A stretch of 64,000 bases of DNA from assembly GCA_031277855.1 (NCBI GenBank), contig JAITLO010000038.1:1-64000 (forward strand), read 5' to 3'. A model generated the notes under the pieces. The model ran no database searches and was not told the origin of the DNA. It saw only the letters and a program-made list of their open reading frames with translations. This document shows, in pieces, positions 8,590-16,971 of the stretch (positions within the stretch are counted from its first letter, which is position 1; every line of letters begins with the position of its first letter). Position numbers and translations under genes: made by a program. The stretch comes from Acidovorax sp. (GTDB lineage: Bacteria; Pseudomonadota; Gammaproteobacteria; Burkholderiales; Burkholderiaceae_C).

Positions 8590-8750
8590 AGTTGGGCCGC
8601 GCCAGTTTTAAGCGCTGCGCAGCTTGCATGCGCCCTTGCTCTGTGGAGAGAAGTGGCTGCAATGTGTTCTTGGTGGTGGGGGATAAGCCAGGATCGCTAG
8701 TCAGGCAACGTGGTGATATCCCCTTTGCTTACCGAGACCCCTTTCGCCAG

Positions 8751-8824
8751 AGACAGCGAGCAAGGGCCGCCCCGCAGCGAGGCTGTCGTCCCCTGGGGGA
8801 AGGCGCCGAAGGCGACTCAGGGGG
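8751..8824 (-). repeat. R element, copy R2
   Basis: Short-form copy on the minus strand, ending nine nt past the LysE stop. The 3' hairpin arms are ACAGC/GCTGT instead of the CTGCC/GGCAG of R1, a compensating change. R1 and R2 face each other between convergent genes. The 161 bp between them hold nothing I recognise. Confidence 0.9.
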
Positions 8825-8833
8825 AAGATTACT

Positions 8834-9433
8834 TCAAGCCCCTGCAGCCTTGAGGAGCAGCCAGGCAGCAAACCCCCACAGCACCACGGCGGCCACGCGC
8901 TGAAAGTGGCGGGGTTGCAGCCAGGCAATGCGCCCGCCCAGCAGCACGGCGCCGAAGGCGATCCACAGCGTGCCTATGCTGACCACCAGCAGGGAGAAGC
9001 CGCCCATGACGCAGGCATAGTTGCTGGCACTCATCCAGGTCTGTGCCGGGAACAGCGCCAGCGCAAAAATCACGGCCTTGGGATTGAGCAAGGTGGCCAC
9101 CAGCAGCTGGCGCCGGCCAATGGCGGGCACATGGCTGTTGCCCGGCTGCAGGCTGGCATAAACCCACAGCTCCCAGCCCAGCTTGCCGATATACAGGCCG
9201 CTGACCAGCTGTATCACTTGCACCAGCCAGGGCGACTCGCGCACCACCATTTGCAGCAGCGCGCCCCAGACGGTGGTGGCGATCAGATAGCCCAGGCACT
9301 CGGCCGGAATCAACTGCCATGAGCTGCGCAGGCCCGAGCGGATACCCGCTGCCGCCAACAAGGTGTTGGTAGGGCCGGGCGTGAGCAAGATGGTGGCGAT
9401 CACCGCGAAAAAAGACCAGTCGCTGATAGGCAT
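8834..9433 (-). CDS. LysE family amino-acid exporter
   Basis: A 199-residue inner-membrane protein with about six hydrophobic segments. It has the LysE/RhtB opening (FFAVIATILLTPGPTNTLLAAAG) and the central LLVATLLNPKAVIFALALFP that marks the family. These proteins export amino acids or homoserine lactone-like compounds; the substrate is unassigned. I start at MPISDW (9433) rather than the ORF start at 9475 because family members begin just before this segment and the extra residues are cysteine-rich and atypical; the ribosome site is weak either way. Confidence 0.85.
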   Translation of the reverse strand: MPISDWSFFAVIATILLTPGPTNTLLAAAGIRSGLRSSWQLIPAECLGYLIATTVWGALLQMVVRESPWLVQVIQLVSGLYIGKLGWELWVYASLQPGNSHVPAIGRRQLLVATLLNPKAVIFALALFPAQTWMSASNYACVMGGFSLLVVSIGTLWIAFGAVLLGGRIAWLQPRHFQRVAAVVLWGFAAWLLLKAAGA

Positions 9434-9515
9434 GCAGGGACAGCTAGGCTGTACAAATATGTTGCAGCGCAGCATAACACCTTTGCTTTCGCGCCCCTGA
9501 TCGCCACCGCAGACA

Positions 9516-9546
9516 GCAAAAAGCCCGCACGGGGCGGGCTTTTTGC
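9516..9546 (-). terminator. Intrinsic terminator after puuP-like gene
   Basis: GCAAAAAGCCCGC (9516-9528) pairs with GCGGGCTTTTTGC (9534-9546), a 13-bp perfect stem with built-in T-run on both strands. It lies ten nt beyond the stop of the puuP-like gene and separates it from lysE-like. Confidence 0.9.
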
Positions 9547-9555
9547 AGCAGGTGT

Positions 9556-10947
9556 TTACTCAATTTCCTCGTGCAGCTGCGGGGCTGAACGCTTGAATCC
9601 CTTGGTCAGCCAGGCCAGATAGACCAGGCCCACCGCCGCCCAGACCACGCCGGCCTTGAGCGAGGTTTCTTCCACCTCCAGCCACAGCGCGCCAATGGAG
9701 GCAAAGCCCAGCAGCGGCAGCACAAAAAAGCGCAGGATGTCACGCGGCGTCTTCAGACGGCCATCACGGAAACCATAGCTGCAGATCACCGACAGATTGA
9801 CGAAGCTGAACGCCGTCAACGCGCCAAAGCTGATCAGCGCCACCACGAACTCCAGGCTGAAAAAACCCGCGCTCAGGCAAATCACGCCTGCCAGCCAGAT
9901 GTTGTAGGAAGGGGTATGGCTCTTGGGCTGGATATGGCCGAAGAACTTCTTGGGCAACACGCCGTCACGGCCCATCACATACATCAGGCGCGAGACGCCG
10001 GCATGGGCCGAGATGCCCGAGGCCATCACGGTGATGATGGCAAAGCTCAGCACCACGGACTGGAAGAAGGCCCCGCCCACCAGCAGCAGGATTTCGGGCT
10101 GGGTTTCGTCCACCTGCTTGAAGTACTGCGTGGGTGCGCCCGGGAAGTACAGCTGCATGAAATAAGTGGCGAACACAAAGATCAGGCCCGAGATCAGTGC
10201 CGTCAAGAAGATGGCGCGCGGCAGGGTGCGCTTGGTGTCCTTGGTTTCTTCGGCCAGCGAGCTCAGCGAGTCAAAGCCGGTGAAGGAAAAGCACAAAATC
10301 GTGGCACCGGTGATGAGCTTGCCCACATCGGCATCGGGGCTCCAGAAGGGCGAAAAACTCCACAGGCCATGGGCGCCGGGCTGCTGGGCCATGTCGCCCA
10401 GAGCGTTCTGCCCCACCGCCAGCTTGGTGTAGATCAGGTAGGTGAAAAAGCCGATCACCAGCATCTGCAGCAGCACGATCAGGCTGTTGAAATTGGCCAC
10501 AAAGCGCACGCCGCGCAGGTTCACGGCCACCATCATCAGCGACAGACCAATGACCCAGACCCAATGGTTCACATCGGGGAACATGTCGCGCAGATAGATG
10601 TTGGCCAGCAGGATGTTGACCATGGGCGAGAGCAAATAGTCCAGCAGCGAAGACCAGCCCACCATAAAGCCCGCATTGGGGTGGATGGACTTTTGCACAT
10701 AGGTGTAGGCCGAACCCGAGGACGGGTATTTGCGAATCATGTGGCCATAGCTGATGGAGGTCAGCAACACCGCCCCCAGGGCCACCAGGTAGGCGGTGGG
10801 CACATGCTGCAGACTGTCGCGCGACACCATGCCAAAGGTGTCCAGCAGCGTCATGGGCTGGATATAAGCCAGCCCGATGATGATGACCTGCCACAGCACC
10901 AGTGTTTTTTGCAACTGGGCCGTCTTCTGTACGTCTGCAGCCTGCAT
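9556..10947 (-). CDS. puuP: PuuP-like putrescine/amino-acid importer (APC family)
   Basis: The 463-residue protein has about 12 membrane segments and resembles E. coli PuuP closely by eye. Shared blocks include LVLWQVIIIGLAYIQPMT, GFMVGWSSLLDYLLSPM, GATILCFSFTGFDSL and VSRLMYVMGRDGV. PuuP imports putrescine for use as carbon and nitrogen source, so a polyamine is the best guess, but no other putrescine gene lies nearby and the substrate may differ. The start MQAADVQKTAQLQKT fits the family. About 490 bp without a confident gene separate it from the divergent gene upstream. Confidence 0.82.
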   Translation of the reverse strand: MQAADVQKTAQLQKTLVLWQVIIIGLAYIQPMTLLDTFGMVSRDSLQHVPTAYLVALGAVLLTSISYGHMIRKYPSSGSAYTYVQKSIHPNAGFMVGWSSLLDYLLSPMVNILLANIYLRDMFPDVNHWVWVIGLSLMMVAVNLRGVRFVANFNSLIVLLQMLVIGFFTYLIYTKLAVGQNALGDMAQQPGAHGLWSFSPFWSPDADVGKLITGATILCFSFTGFDSLSSLAEETKDTKRTLPRAIFLTALISGLIFVFATYFMQLYFPGAPTQYFKQVDETQPEILLLVGGAFFQSVVLSFAIITVMASGISAHAGVSRLMYVMGRDGVLPKKFFGHIQPKSHTPSYNIWLAGVICLSAGFFSLEFVVALISFGALTAFSFVNLSVICSYGFRDGRLKTPRDILRFFVLPLLGFASIGALWLEVEETSLKAGVVWAAVGLVYLAWLTKGFKRSAPQLHEEIE

Positions 10948-11159
10948 GTGAATTCCGTCCTTTTTACAGCGAAGAGGGGTGCGAGGCTTGCCGCAGCAGG
11001 GTCTGTGCTTTCATCTCACACCACCGCGCAGAGCCATCCCACCGCCACGCGCAGGCGCGCAGCGGGGCGCAGTGCCGCAGCACTGGGAGGGATGGTGATG
11101 GCGGCCAGCATGTGGCAGCCCTGGGGCGAAAGTGGTGGCATGAGGAAAGCGCCCCGAAA

Positions 11160-11351
11160 ATGGGCAAGCCGGCGAAAAAAGCGCCCGATGATACGGGCAG
11201 ATGCCAGGCCGTGCCGGAGTGGCCGCAGTTGCACGGCCCCGATCCTTGGACTTTTGCGGCGTTTGCAGCACTTTGGCCACAGTTGGGGCAGGCCCTGCTG
11301 GAGGCGGGCTGCCTTTTTTTGCGCCAGCGCACCATTGCTGTTTGGGCCTAG
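11160..11351 (+). CDS. Possible small protein (63 aa)
   Basis: A low-confidence ORF in the otherwise empty 10948-11438 interval. From ATG 11160 it encodes a tryptophan-rich peptide (EWPQLHGPDPWTFAAFAALW, then LLEAGCLFLRQRTIAVW) whose composition is more protein-like than the shadow frames around it. AGGAAA lies about 13 nt upstream, which is far. I know no homologue. If real it might be a small amphipathic or phasin-like protein; otherwise the interval is non-coding. Confidence 0.3.
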   Translation: MGKPAKKAPDDTGRCQAVPEWPQLHGPDPWTFAAFAALWPQLGQALLEAGCLFLRQRTIAVWA

Positions 11352-11438
11352 CCCGGCCCTCTTGCGCCACCTGCCGCCCTCATGCACATTGGCTGCATGG
11401 CCTGCACGCAGACCGCTTTTTGCCCACTTGCCGGAGAT

Positions 11439-11669
11439 ATGACCGTGAACACCTTGCCCATCAACCTCGACAAGCTGCGCAACATCGTCCAGAAGTTCGG
11501 TAGCACCAGCTTCACCACATCGCAGGTGGCCAGCGACTATCTGCAAGACGGCGCCGGCCCCGAGGCCACGCAGTTTGAAGACCTGCTCAAACGCCATGCC
11601 GCCTTGCTGGGCATACGCCCCATGCCCTCCAGCGCCGGGGGCGACACGGTGTGGGTGGCAGCAGTCTGA
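11439..11669 (+). CDS. Small protein of unknown function
   Basis: A 76-residue acidic protein predicted mainly helical (NLDKLRNIVQKFGSTSFTTSQVASDYL), perhaps a small winged-helix fold, though I recognise no family. GGAG at 11433-11436 is only two nt before the ATG at 11439 but eight nt before the in-frame GTG at 11445, so the GTG may be the true start (74 aa). It is followed by about 290 bp without a gene before the phosphoesterase. Confidence 0.65.
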   Translation: MTVNTLPINLDKLRNIVQKFGSTSFTTSQVASDYLQDGAGPEATQFEDLLKRHAALLGIRPMPSSAGGDTVWVAAV

Positions 11670-11958
11670 GCATGGCCTGGCCCGGCCGTTAAATCCACGT
11701 TAAGGCGTCGCTTCACGGCCACCCACACGCACCGCAACGGCGCTGTTTTTTGCACCAAAACCAGCGCAAACGCGCGCTACACAAGCCTCAGCAGCTCTCT
11801 TTTCAGGAGAGTACTGCCTGGGGTCATCCCTGGTGCGCAGTTGGCCTATCGGTGGTGGCCTTCAGATAGCGCCGCTATCATGTGACGAAATGCGACTGAC
11901 CGGTACAGGTGCGCCTGCCGCATCTGTGCGATCCGCCTCTTTTCCTACGCCGACTCCC

Positions 11959-12909
11959 ATGAGCCAGAAATACCGCCTCGTCACCCGCAGCGATTTCGAT
12001 GGTCTTGTCTGCGCCATGCTCTTCAAAGAGCTGGACATGATTGACGAGATCACCTTTGTCCACCCCAAGGACATGCAAGATGGCAAGGTGCGCATCACGC
12101 GCAACGACATCACCACCAACCTGCCCTTTGTGCCAGGCGCCCATCTGGTGTTTGACCACCACGCTTCGGAGCTGGTGCGCAATCGCGCCTTCCTGGGCAA
12201 CTACATCATCGACCCGCATGCGCCCTCGGCCGCCCGCGTGGTCTACAAGCACTACGGTGGCAAGGCGCGCTTCCCCTCCATCACCGATGAGCTGATGGAG
12301 GCCGTGGACAAGGCCGACTCGGCCCAGTACGCGCTGGAGGACATCCTCGACCCGCAGGGCTGGACGCTGCTGAACTATCTGATGGATGCCCGCACCGGCC
12401 TGGGCCGCTTTCGCGAGTTCCGCCTCAGCAACTACGCACTGATGATGGAGCTGATCCAGCATTGCCGCGACCTGCCTGTGGACCAGGTGCTCAAGCTGCC
12501 CGATGTGCAAGAGCGCGTGACCCTGTACTTTGAGCAGACCGAACGCGCCAAGGCCCAGATCCAGCGCTGCGCCACCGTGCACGACAACCTGGTGGTGCTG
12601 GACCTGCGCGACGAAGAGCCCATCTGGGCTACCAACCGCTTCATGGTCTATGCGCTGTACCCGCAGTGCAATATCTCCATCCACGTGATGTGGGGCCGGG
12701 GCAAGGCCAACACCGTGCTGGCTACCGGCAAGTCGATTCTGGACCGTGGCTGCACCACCAATGTGGGCGAGCTGATGCTGGAATACGGCGGCGGCGGTCA
12801 CCTGGCCGCAGGCACCTGCCAGGTGGCTTGCGAGCAGGCCGACCAGGTGCTGGCCACCCTGGTGCAACGCATCACCAGCGAGCACCGCCAGGCAGCCATC
12901 GCCGGCTAA
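11959..12909 (+). CDS. DHH family phosphoesterase (exopolyphosphatase-like)
   Basis: A 316-residue protein of the DHH superfamily. TRSDFDGLVCAML supplies the first aspartate, VFDHHASE is the DHH motif itself, and the C-terminal YGGGGHLAAGTC is the DHHA1 substrate-binding glycine loop. Related enzymes hydrolyse short nucleotides or polyphosphate using manganese; this group is often annotated exopolyphosphatase without proof. The start MSQKYRLVTRSDFDG is chosen because upstream in-frame residues lack family character. No ribosome site is obvious. The 289 bp upstream carry only a small CTCTC/GAGAG hairpin near 11797. Confidence 0.85.
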   Translation: MSQKYRLVTRSDFDGLVCAMLFKELDMIDEITFVHPKDMQDGKVRITRNDITTNLPFVPGAHLVFDHHASELVRNRAFLGNYIIDPHAPSAARVVYKHYGGKARFPSITDELMEAVDKADSAQYALEDILDPQGWTLLNYLMDARTGLGRFREFRLSNYALMMELIQHCRDLPVDQVLKLPDVQERVTLYFEQTERAKAQIQRCATVHDNLVVLDLRDEEPIWATNRFMVYALYPQCNISIHVMWGRGKANTVLATGKSILDRGCTTNVGELMLEYGGGGHLAAGTCQVACEQADQVLATLVQRITSEHRQAAIAG

Positions 12910-12969
12910 GAACGTGTTCTAAAGCGCTTTCCCCATGGGGCTGCGCGCCATGCGCTATCGTCCTGCCCC

Positions 12970-13344
12970 ATGACTGCCTTGCCAAGTTTTTGGGGCCCGC
13001 TGGCCCTGTCCGTGCTGGCCGCTGCCTTGCTGGTGGCCGCCAGCCTCTGGCGTGTCTGGCGCGCCCGGCGCCAGTTGCCCCCTGACCATGGGCAGTCCCA
13101 CAGCGCCCAGGCCTTCGCCCTGGGCTATACGGCTGCCGCCCTGCTGTGGCTGGCCTATGGGCTGTGGACCGGCTACCGCCCCTGGCTGCAGACCAGCGAC
13201 CCGGCCTGGCAGATGGCCGTGCATGGCGATTCGCTGTGGTCCCTGCCCTTGTTCATAGGCGCCGTGGCCTGGGCTGCGGCCCTGGCAGTGTGCTGGGCGC
13301 TGCGGTTTATGCAAAAGGCCGCACCGCGGCGGCCAAGGGATTAA
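12970..13344 (+). CDS. Small membrane protein of unknown function
   Basis: A 124-residue protein with three hydrophobic stretches (about residues 8-26, 49-66 and 91-112) separated by an arginine-rich loop and ending in RRPRD. No family is recognised. The gene starts 60 nt after the DHH phosphoesterase on the same strand and may be cotranscribed. It is followed directly by an S-type palindrome, then by pyrE in convergent orientation. Confidence 0.6.
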   Translation: MTALPSFWGPLALSVLAAALLVAASLWRVWRARRQLPPDHGQSHSAQAFALGYTAAALLWLAYGLWTGYRPWLQTSDPAWQMAVHGDSLWSLPLFIGAVAWAAALAVCWALRFMQKAAPRRPRD

Positions 13345-13355
13345 GGTGCTGCGGC

Positions 13356-13391
13356 CTCACCCCTACCCTCTCCCGCAAGCGGGCGAGGGAG
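13356..13391 (+). repeat. S palindrome, copy S2
   Basis: Carries CCCTCTCCCGCAAGCGGG then CGAGGGAG, with CTCACCCCTA before and GTGATACC after as in S1. It lies between two convergent genes and could act as a shared 3' hairpin. Confidence 0.85.
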
Positions 13392-13425
13392 TGATACCGA
13401 GGCTGTAGGGCTCAGAGAAAAAGGC

Positions 13426-14130
13426 TCAGGCCTTGTCGTCCACTCCATAGCGCTGGCGATAGGCCAGCACGCGCTCGTGGTGTTGCTGCATCTCGCCGCC
13501 CGCGCCCTGGGCCTGCAGGTATTGCAGCAGGTCGGCCAGCGTGGCGATGGTGGCCACCTGCAGCCCCAGCTGGTTGCGCACATATTGCACGGCGCTGTGG
13601 TCCACATCCTGGCCGTTTTCTGTGGCTTTTTCCTGGCGGTCCAGGGCAATGGCCACGGCATGGGGGGTGGCGCCGGCGGCGCGGATCAGTGCGATGGATT
13701 CACGCGCTGCGGTGCCGGCGCTCATCACGTCATCGATGATCAGCACGCGGCCCTTGAGCGGGGCGCCCACCAGGGTGCCGCCTTCGCCGTGGTCCTTGGC
13801 TTCCTTGCGGTTGTAGGCAAAGGGCATGTTGCGGCCCAGGCGGGCCAGCTCCACGGCCACGGTGGCGGCCAACGGAATGCCCTTGTAGGCCGGGCCAAAG
13901 ACCATGTCGAATTCCATGCCACTGGCCATAATGGCTTTTGCATAGAATTCCGCCAGGCGCCCCATCTTGGCGCCGTCATCGAACAGACCCGCGTTAAAGA
14001 AGTACGGGCTCATGCGCCCGGCCTTGGTCTTGAATTCACCAAAGCGCAGCACCCCTGCGTCCACGGCAAACTGCACAAATTCCTGTGCCAGACGATCTTG
14101 ATCCTGTTGCTGTGTGCCACTGACTACCAT
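13426..14130 (-). CDS. pyrE: Orotate phosphoribosyltransferase
   Basis: The 234-residue enzyme joins orotate to PRPP to give orotidine 5'-phosphate in pyrimidine synthesis. The PRPP-binding loop VLIIDDVMSAGTA is intact, and the N-terminal KTKAGRMSPYFFNAGLF and FDMVFGPAYKGIPLA match the family. I start at the ATG at 14130 because AAGGAAGAG lies eight bases upstream on the minus strand. This ATG and the ATG of the divergent xth gene come from one CCATGG palindrome (14127-14132), so the two coding regions overlap by two bases and each gene's translation signals lie inside the other. Confidence 0.95.
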   Translation of the reverse strand: MVVSGTQQQDQDRLAQEFVQFAVDAGVLRFGEFKTKAGRMSPYFFNAGLFDDGAKMGRLAEFYAKAIMASGMEFDMVFGPAYKGIPLAATVAVELARLGRNMPFAYNRKEAKDHGEGGTLVGAPLKGRVLIIDDVMSAGTAARESIALIRAAGATPHAVAIALDRQEKATENGQDVDHSAVQYVRNQLGLQVATIATLADLLQYLQAQGAGGEMQQHHERVLAYRQRYGVDDKA

Positions 14131-14947
14131 GGACTCTTCCTTGTTCAAATTAACCAGCCTCAACCTCAACGGCATCCGTTCCGCCACATCCAAAGGGGTG
14201 GAAGCCTGGGTTGCGGCGACCGGCCCGGATTGTATTTGCGTACAGGAAATCAAGGCGCAGGCTGCAGATATTCAGGGTCGCTTCGAGCAGTTGGCCGGCC
14301 TGACCGGCTACTTCCACTTTGCCGAGAAAAAAGGCTATTCCGGCGTGGGGGTGTACACCCGCTATGCACCGTCGGATGTGATCGTGGGCCTGGGCTCGGC
14401 CGAGTTCGACCCCGAGGGCCGCTACGTGGAGGCGCGCTTTGACACGCCGTCGCGCAAGCTGTCCATCATCAGCGCCTACTTTCCCAGCGGCAGCTCGGGC
14501 GAGGAACGCCAGGGCGCCAAGTTCCGCTTTCTGGCCGAGATGCATGCCCACCTGATGCGCATGAAGGGCGAGCGCGAGTTCATTCTGTGCGGCGACATCA
14601 ACATTGCCCACCGCAAAGAAGACCTGAAGAACTGGCGCGGCAACCAGAAGAACAGCGGCTTCACCCCCGAGGAGCGCGCCTGGATGGACATGGCCCTGGA
14701 CCCGGTGGCGCCCACCGGCGGCATTGTGGACGTTTACCGCCAACTGCAGCCCGACACCACCGACGCCTGCTACACATGGTGGAGCAACCGCGGCCAGGCC
14801 TATGCCAACAATGTGGGGTGGCGGCTGGACTACCACCTGGCCACCCCGGCCCTGGCCGCGCTGGCGCGCACGGAGTCCATCTACAAGGGCGAAAAATTCT
14901 CGGACCACGCCCCCATCACCATTGGCTACGACCTGAAGCTGGGCTGA
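14129..14947 (+). CDS. xth: Exodeoxyribonuclease III
   Basis: A 272-residue member of the ExoIII/AP endonuclease family, which removes abasic sites and 3' blocks during base excision repair. Recognisable are NLNGIRSA near the start, the metal-binding glutamate in CVQEIKAQ, the catalytic GDINIAHR, and the terminal SDHAPITI histidine motif. The family usually begins right before FKLTSLNLNG, so the start could be the ATG at 14129, a GTG at 14114, or a TTG at 14141; none has a clear ribosome site. The gene is head-to-head with pyrE and overlaps it. Confidence 0.93.
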   Translation: MDSSLFKLTSLNLNGIRSATSKGVEAWVAATGPDCICVQEIKAQAADIQGRFEQLAGLTGYFHFAEKKGYSGVGVYTRYAPSDVIVGLGSAEFDPEGRYVEARFDTPSRKLSIISAYFPSGSSGEERQGAKFRFLAEMHAHLMRMKGEREFILCGDINIAHRKEDLKNWRGNQKNSGFTPEERAWMDMALDPVAPTGGIVDVYRQLQPDTTDACYTWWSNRGQAYANNVGWRLDYHLATPALAALARTESIYKGEKFSDHAPITIGYDLKLG

Positions 14948-15436
14948 TGCCGCAGCGCGGCGCTTGCAAAAACCAGAGCAGCGGCTGCTGATGTTTCGCC
15001 AGTTTCAGCCTTACACCCTGCTGAAGTTGGCGAATTCACGGCAGAAATAGCTCACTTTTCAATAGCACAAGCCCCCGCCGCGCCTTGCCCCCCTGCCCAA
15101 AGCTTGATGCAACACAAGCTTTGGTGCCGGGGATAAACGGCCTCCGTGACCGCTTGCGGCCCACAACCCGGTGTTTACCCCGAGACACCCACCCGCACCG
15201 CAATCGCAAGCCATTGAATTCAAAAGAATTCCCCCACCCACCTGGCCTGCAAAATTGCACCCACAGAAGCCTGTCTTTGGCAAGCCAGCACCGGCATTGC
15301 CCCCGCTGTTGATATCTGTACCTATTCTGATTTGGCTGAATTTTCAGAAAAATCTTGAAACAGAAATGCAGCTAAGCTGTAGGCCTGCATTCCCTGATTC
15401 GTTTTTTGACATCACCTTGTGAAGGAGTTTCCGCAC
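14948..15436. other. Intergenic region upstream of azurin
   Basis: No gene is visible in about 490 bp. A 28-bp inverted repeat occurs at 15097-15124 (CCAAAGCTTG, 8-nt spacer, CAAGCTTTGG). Two GAATTC sites sit eight bases apart near 15216-15231. The last 130 bp become AT-richer and presumably hold the azurin promoter, but I could not place convincing -35 and -10 boxes. Confidence 0.5.
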
Positions 15437-15889
15437 ATGAAGAAGATTCTAATGACCATGGCCCTGTGTGCTGCCGGCGCTATTGCAGCCCCTGCCATGG
15501 CCGCTGACTGCGCGCTGACCGTGGAATCCAATGACGCGATGCAGTACAACACCAAGAACATCGACGTGCCCAAGTCCTGCAAGAAGTTCACCGTGACGCT
15601 GAAGCACGTGGGCAAGATGCCCAAGACTTCCATGGGCCACAACATTGTGGTGGCTGCCACCGCCGACATGGCTGCCGTGGCCGCCGACGGCCTGAAGGCC
15701 ACCGCTGCTGCCGACTACGTGAAGGCCGGCGACGCCCGCGTGATTGCCCACAGCAAGATGATTGGCGGCGGCGAGTCCACCACCTTCGACATCGATGTGG
15801 CCAAGCTCAAGGCTGGTACCGACTACAGCTTCTTCTGCTCCTTCCCCGGCCACTACAGCATCATGAAGGGTACGGTGAAGTTGAGCTAA
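15437..15889 (+). CDS. azu: Azurin (type I copper protein)
   Basis: A 150-residue periplasmic blue copper protein that carries single electrons, typically between cytochromes or amine dehydrogenases and terminal reductases. A signal peptide ([17 protein letters not shown]) is cleaved after PAMA, leaving [15 protein letters not shown]. The copper ligands are present: the histidine in MGHNIVV and the Cys-His-Met cluster in [14 protein letters not shown]. The disulfide pair near the N-terminus (ADC and KSCKKF) is also there. A strong ribosome site GAAGGAG lies nine nt before the ATG. Repeat copy R3 starts immediately after the stop. Confidence 0.97.
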   Translation: MKKILMTMALCAAGAIAAPAMAADCALTVESNDAMQYNTKNIDVPKSCKKFTVTLKHVGKMPKTSMGHNIVVAATADMAAVAADGLKATAAADYVKAGDARVIAHSKMIGGGESTTFDIDVAKLKAGTDYSFFCSFPGHYSIMKGTVKLS

Positions 15890-15970
15890 CCCCCCCTGAG
15901 TCGCCTGCGGCGCCTTCCCCCCAGGGGGGACGACAGCTTCGCTGCGGGGCGGCCCTTGCTCGCTGTCCCT
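15890..15970 (+). repeat. R element, copy R3
   Basis: Short form, plus strand, beginning at the base after the azurin TAA. The middle hairpin is reduced to CCCCCC/GGGGGG, and the 3' hairpin arms are ACAGC/GCTGT. Confidence 0.9.
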
Positions 15971-16026
15971 GACTGAGAGCGCGCCAGTTCCGAGCCCCTT
16001 CGTGGGCGACACCATGGGTTAGTGAC

Positions 16027-16060
16027 AAAGCCTCTGTATCGTCAGGTACAGAGGCTTTTT
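16027..16060 (+). terminator. Intrinsic terminator (azurin transcript)
   Basis: AAAGCCTCTGTA (16027-16038) pairs with TACAGAGGCTTT (16047-16058), followed by T. It lies downstream of R3, so the azurin message would carry R3 in its 3' UTR. The A-run makes it bidirectional. Confidence 0.9.
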
Positions 16061-16120
16061 GCATGCTGGGCCACAATCGGCCCTGCTTTTCTCAGAACAT
16101 CTCAGAACACTTCCCACGCC

Positions 16121-16759
16121 ATGCTTGCCTACCACACCATTCCCGTTACCGCCTTTCAGCAAAACTGCTCCCTGGTGTGGTGCGACCAGACCCGGGATGC
16201 CGCCGTGATCGACCCCGGCGGTGATCTGGAAACCATTTTGTGGGAGGTAGAGCGGCTGGAGTTACAGCTCAAGGCCATCTGGATCACCCACGCCCATATC
16301 GACCATGCGGGCGGCACGGCCGATCTGGCCGAGCAGCTGAACTTGCCCATCATCGGCCCGCACCCGGGTGACCAGTTCTGGATCGATGGCCTGCCCCAGC
16401 AGGGCGCCATGTTTGGCTTTCCGCCCTCGCGCCCCTTTGTGCCCACGCGCTGGCTGCAGGATGGCGATAGCGTGCAGATCGGCCAGGAGACGCTGGCCGT
16501 ACGCCACTGCCCCGGCCACACGCCAGGCCATGTGGTGTTTCACGCGCCGCAGATTGAGCGCTGCTTTGTGGGTGATGTGCTGTTTGCCGGCAGCATAGGC
16601 CGCACCGACTTTCCCCAGGGCAACCACCAGCAGCTGATCGACTCCATCACCCAGCGCCTGTGGCCCATGGGCGATGCCACGGTGTTCATTCCCGGCCACG
16701 GCCCGGAAAGCAGCTTTGGCCGCGAGCGCGCCACCAACCCTTACGTGGGCGATCGTTGA
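16121..16759 (+). CDS. Metallo-beta-lactamase fold hydrolase (glyoxalase II-like)
   Basis: A 212-residue protein with the full binuclear zinc signature: THAHIDHAGG, HCPGHTPGH, the aspartate in VGDVLFAGSIGRTDFP, and IPGHG. Length and spacing are those of short glyoxalase II-type enzymes (YcbL/GloC group), which hydrolyse thioesters such as S-lactoylglutathione. Azurin lies upstream but its terminator separates them. I start at ATG 16121 (MLAYHTIPVTAFQQN), where the family begins; the in-frame GTG at 16022 lies inside the terminator hairpin. Confidence 0.9.
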   Translation: MLAYHTIPVTAFQQNCSLVWCDQTRDAAVIDPGGDLETILWEVERLELQLKAIWITHAHIDHAGGTADLAEQLNLPIIGPHPGDQFWIDGLPQQGAMFGFPPSRPFVPTRWLQDGDSVQIGQETLAVRHCPGHTPGHVVFHAPQIERCFVGDVLFAGSIGRTDFPQGNHQQLIDSITQRLWPMGDATVFIPGHGPESSFGRERATNPYVGDR

Positions 16760-16856
16760 GCGACGCGACTCCACCCCGCCCACAGGCCGAAACCGGGGCA
16801 TTGGCGCCTATACCGAATAGGGTGTTACAGCATGTGTCCGGTAGGCGACACATTGC

Positions 16857-16870
16857 TTGATACGCATCAA
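16857..16870. promoter_or_regulatory. FNR/Anr-type box
   Basis: TTGATACGCATCAA is an exact match to TTGAT-N4-ATCAA, the site bound by FNR/Anr oxygen-sensing regulators. It lies 102-115 bp upstream of the SLC13 transporter start. If it worked as a class II activator site (centre at -41.5) transcription would start near 16905, and TTTATC around 16891 could serve as a weak -10. This predicts induction under low oxygen. Confidence 0.75.
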
Positions 16871-16971
16871 TTTTGTAAGGAAAAGAATCCTTTATCTGAC
16901 GCAAGGCAGTACGCGCAAGAACTAGCATCGTTGCATCACGTTGACGATTTCCACTCTTGCGAGGAGCACCT

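Noticed and set aside
15104..15117. TTGATGCAACACAA upstream of azurin as an FNR box
   Set aside because: Only one half-site matches; the other half (CACAA) departs from ATCAA, and the bases are explained by the larger inverted repeat.
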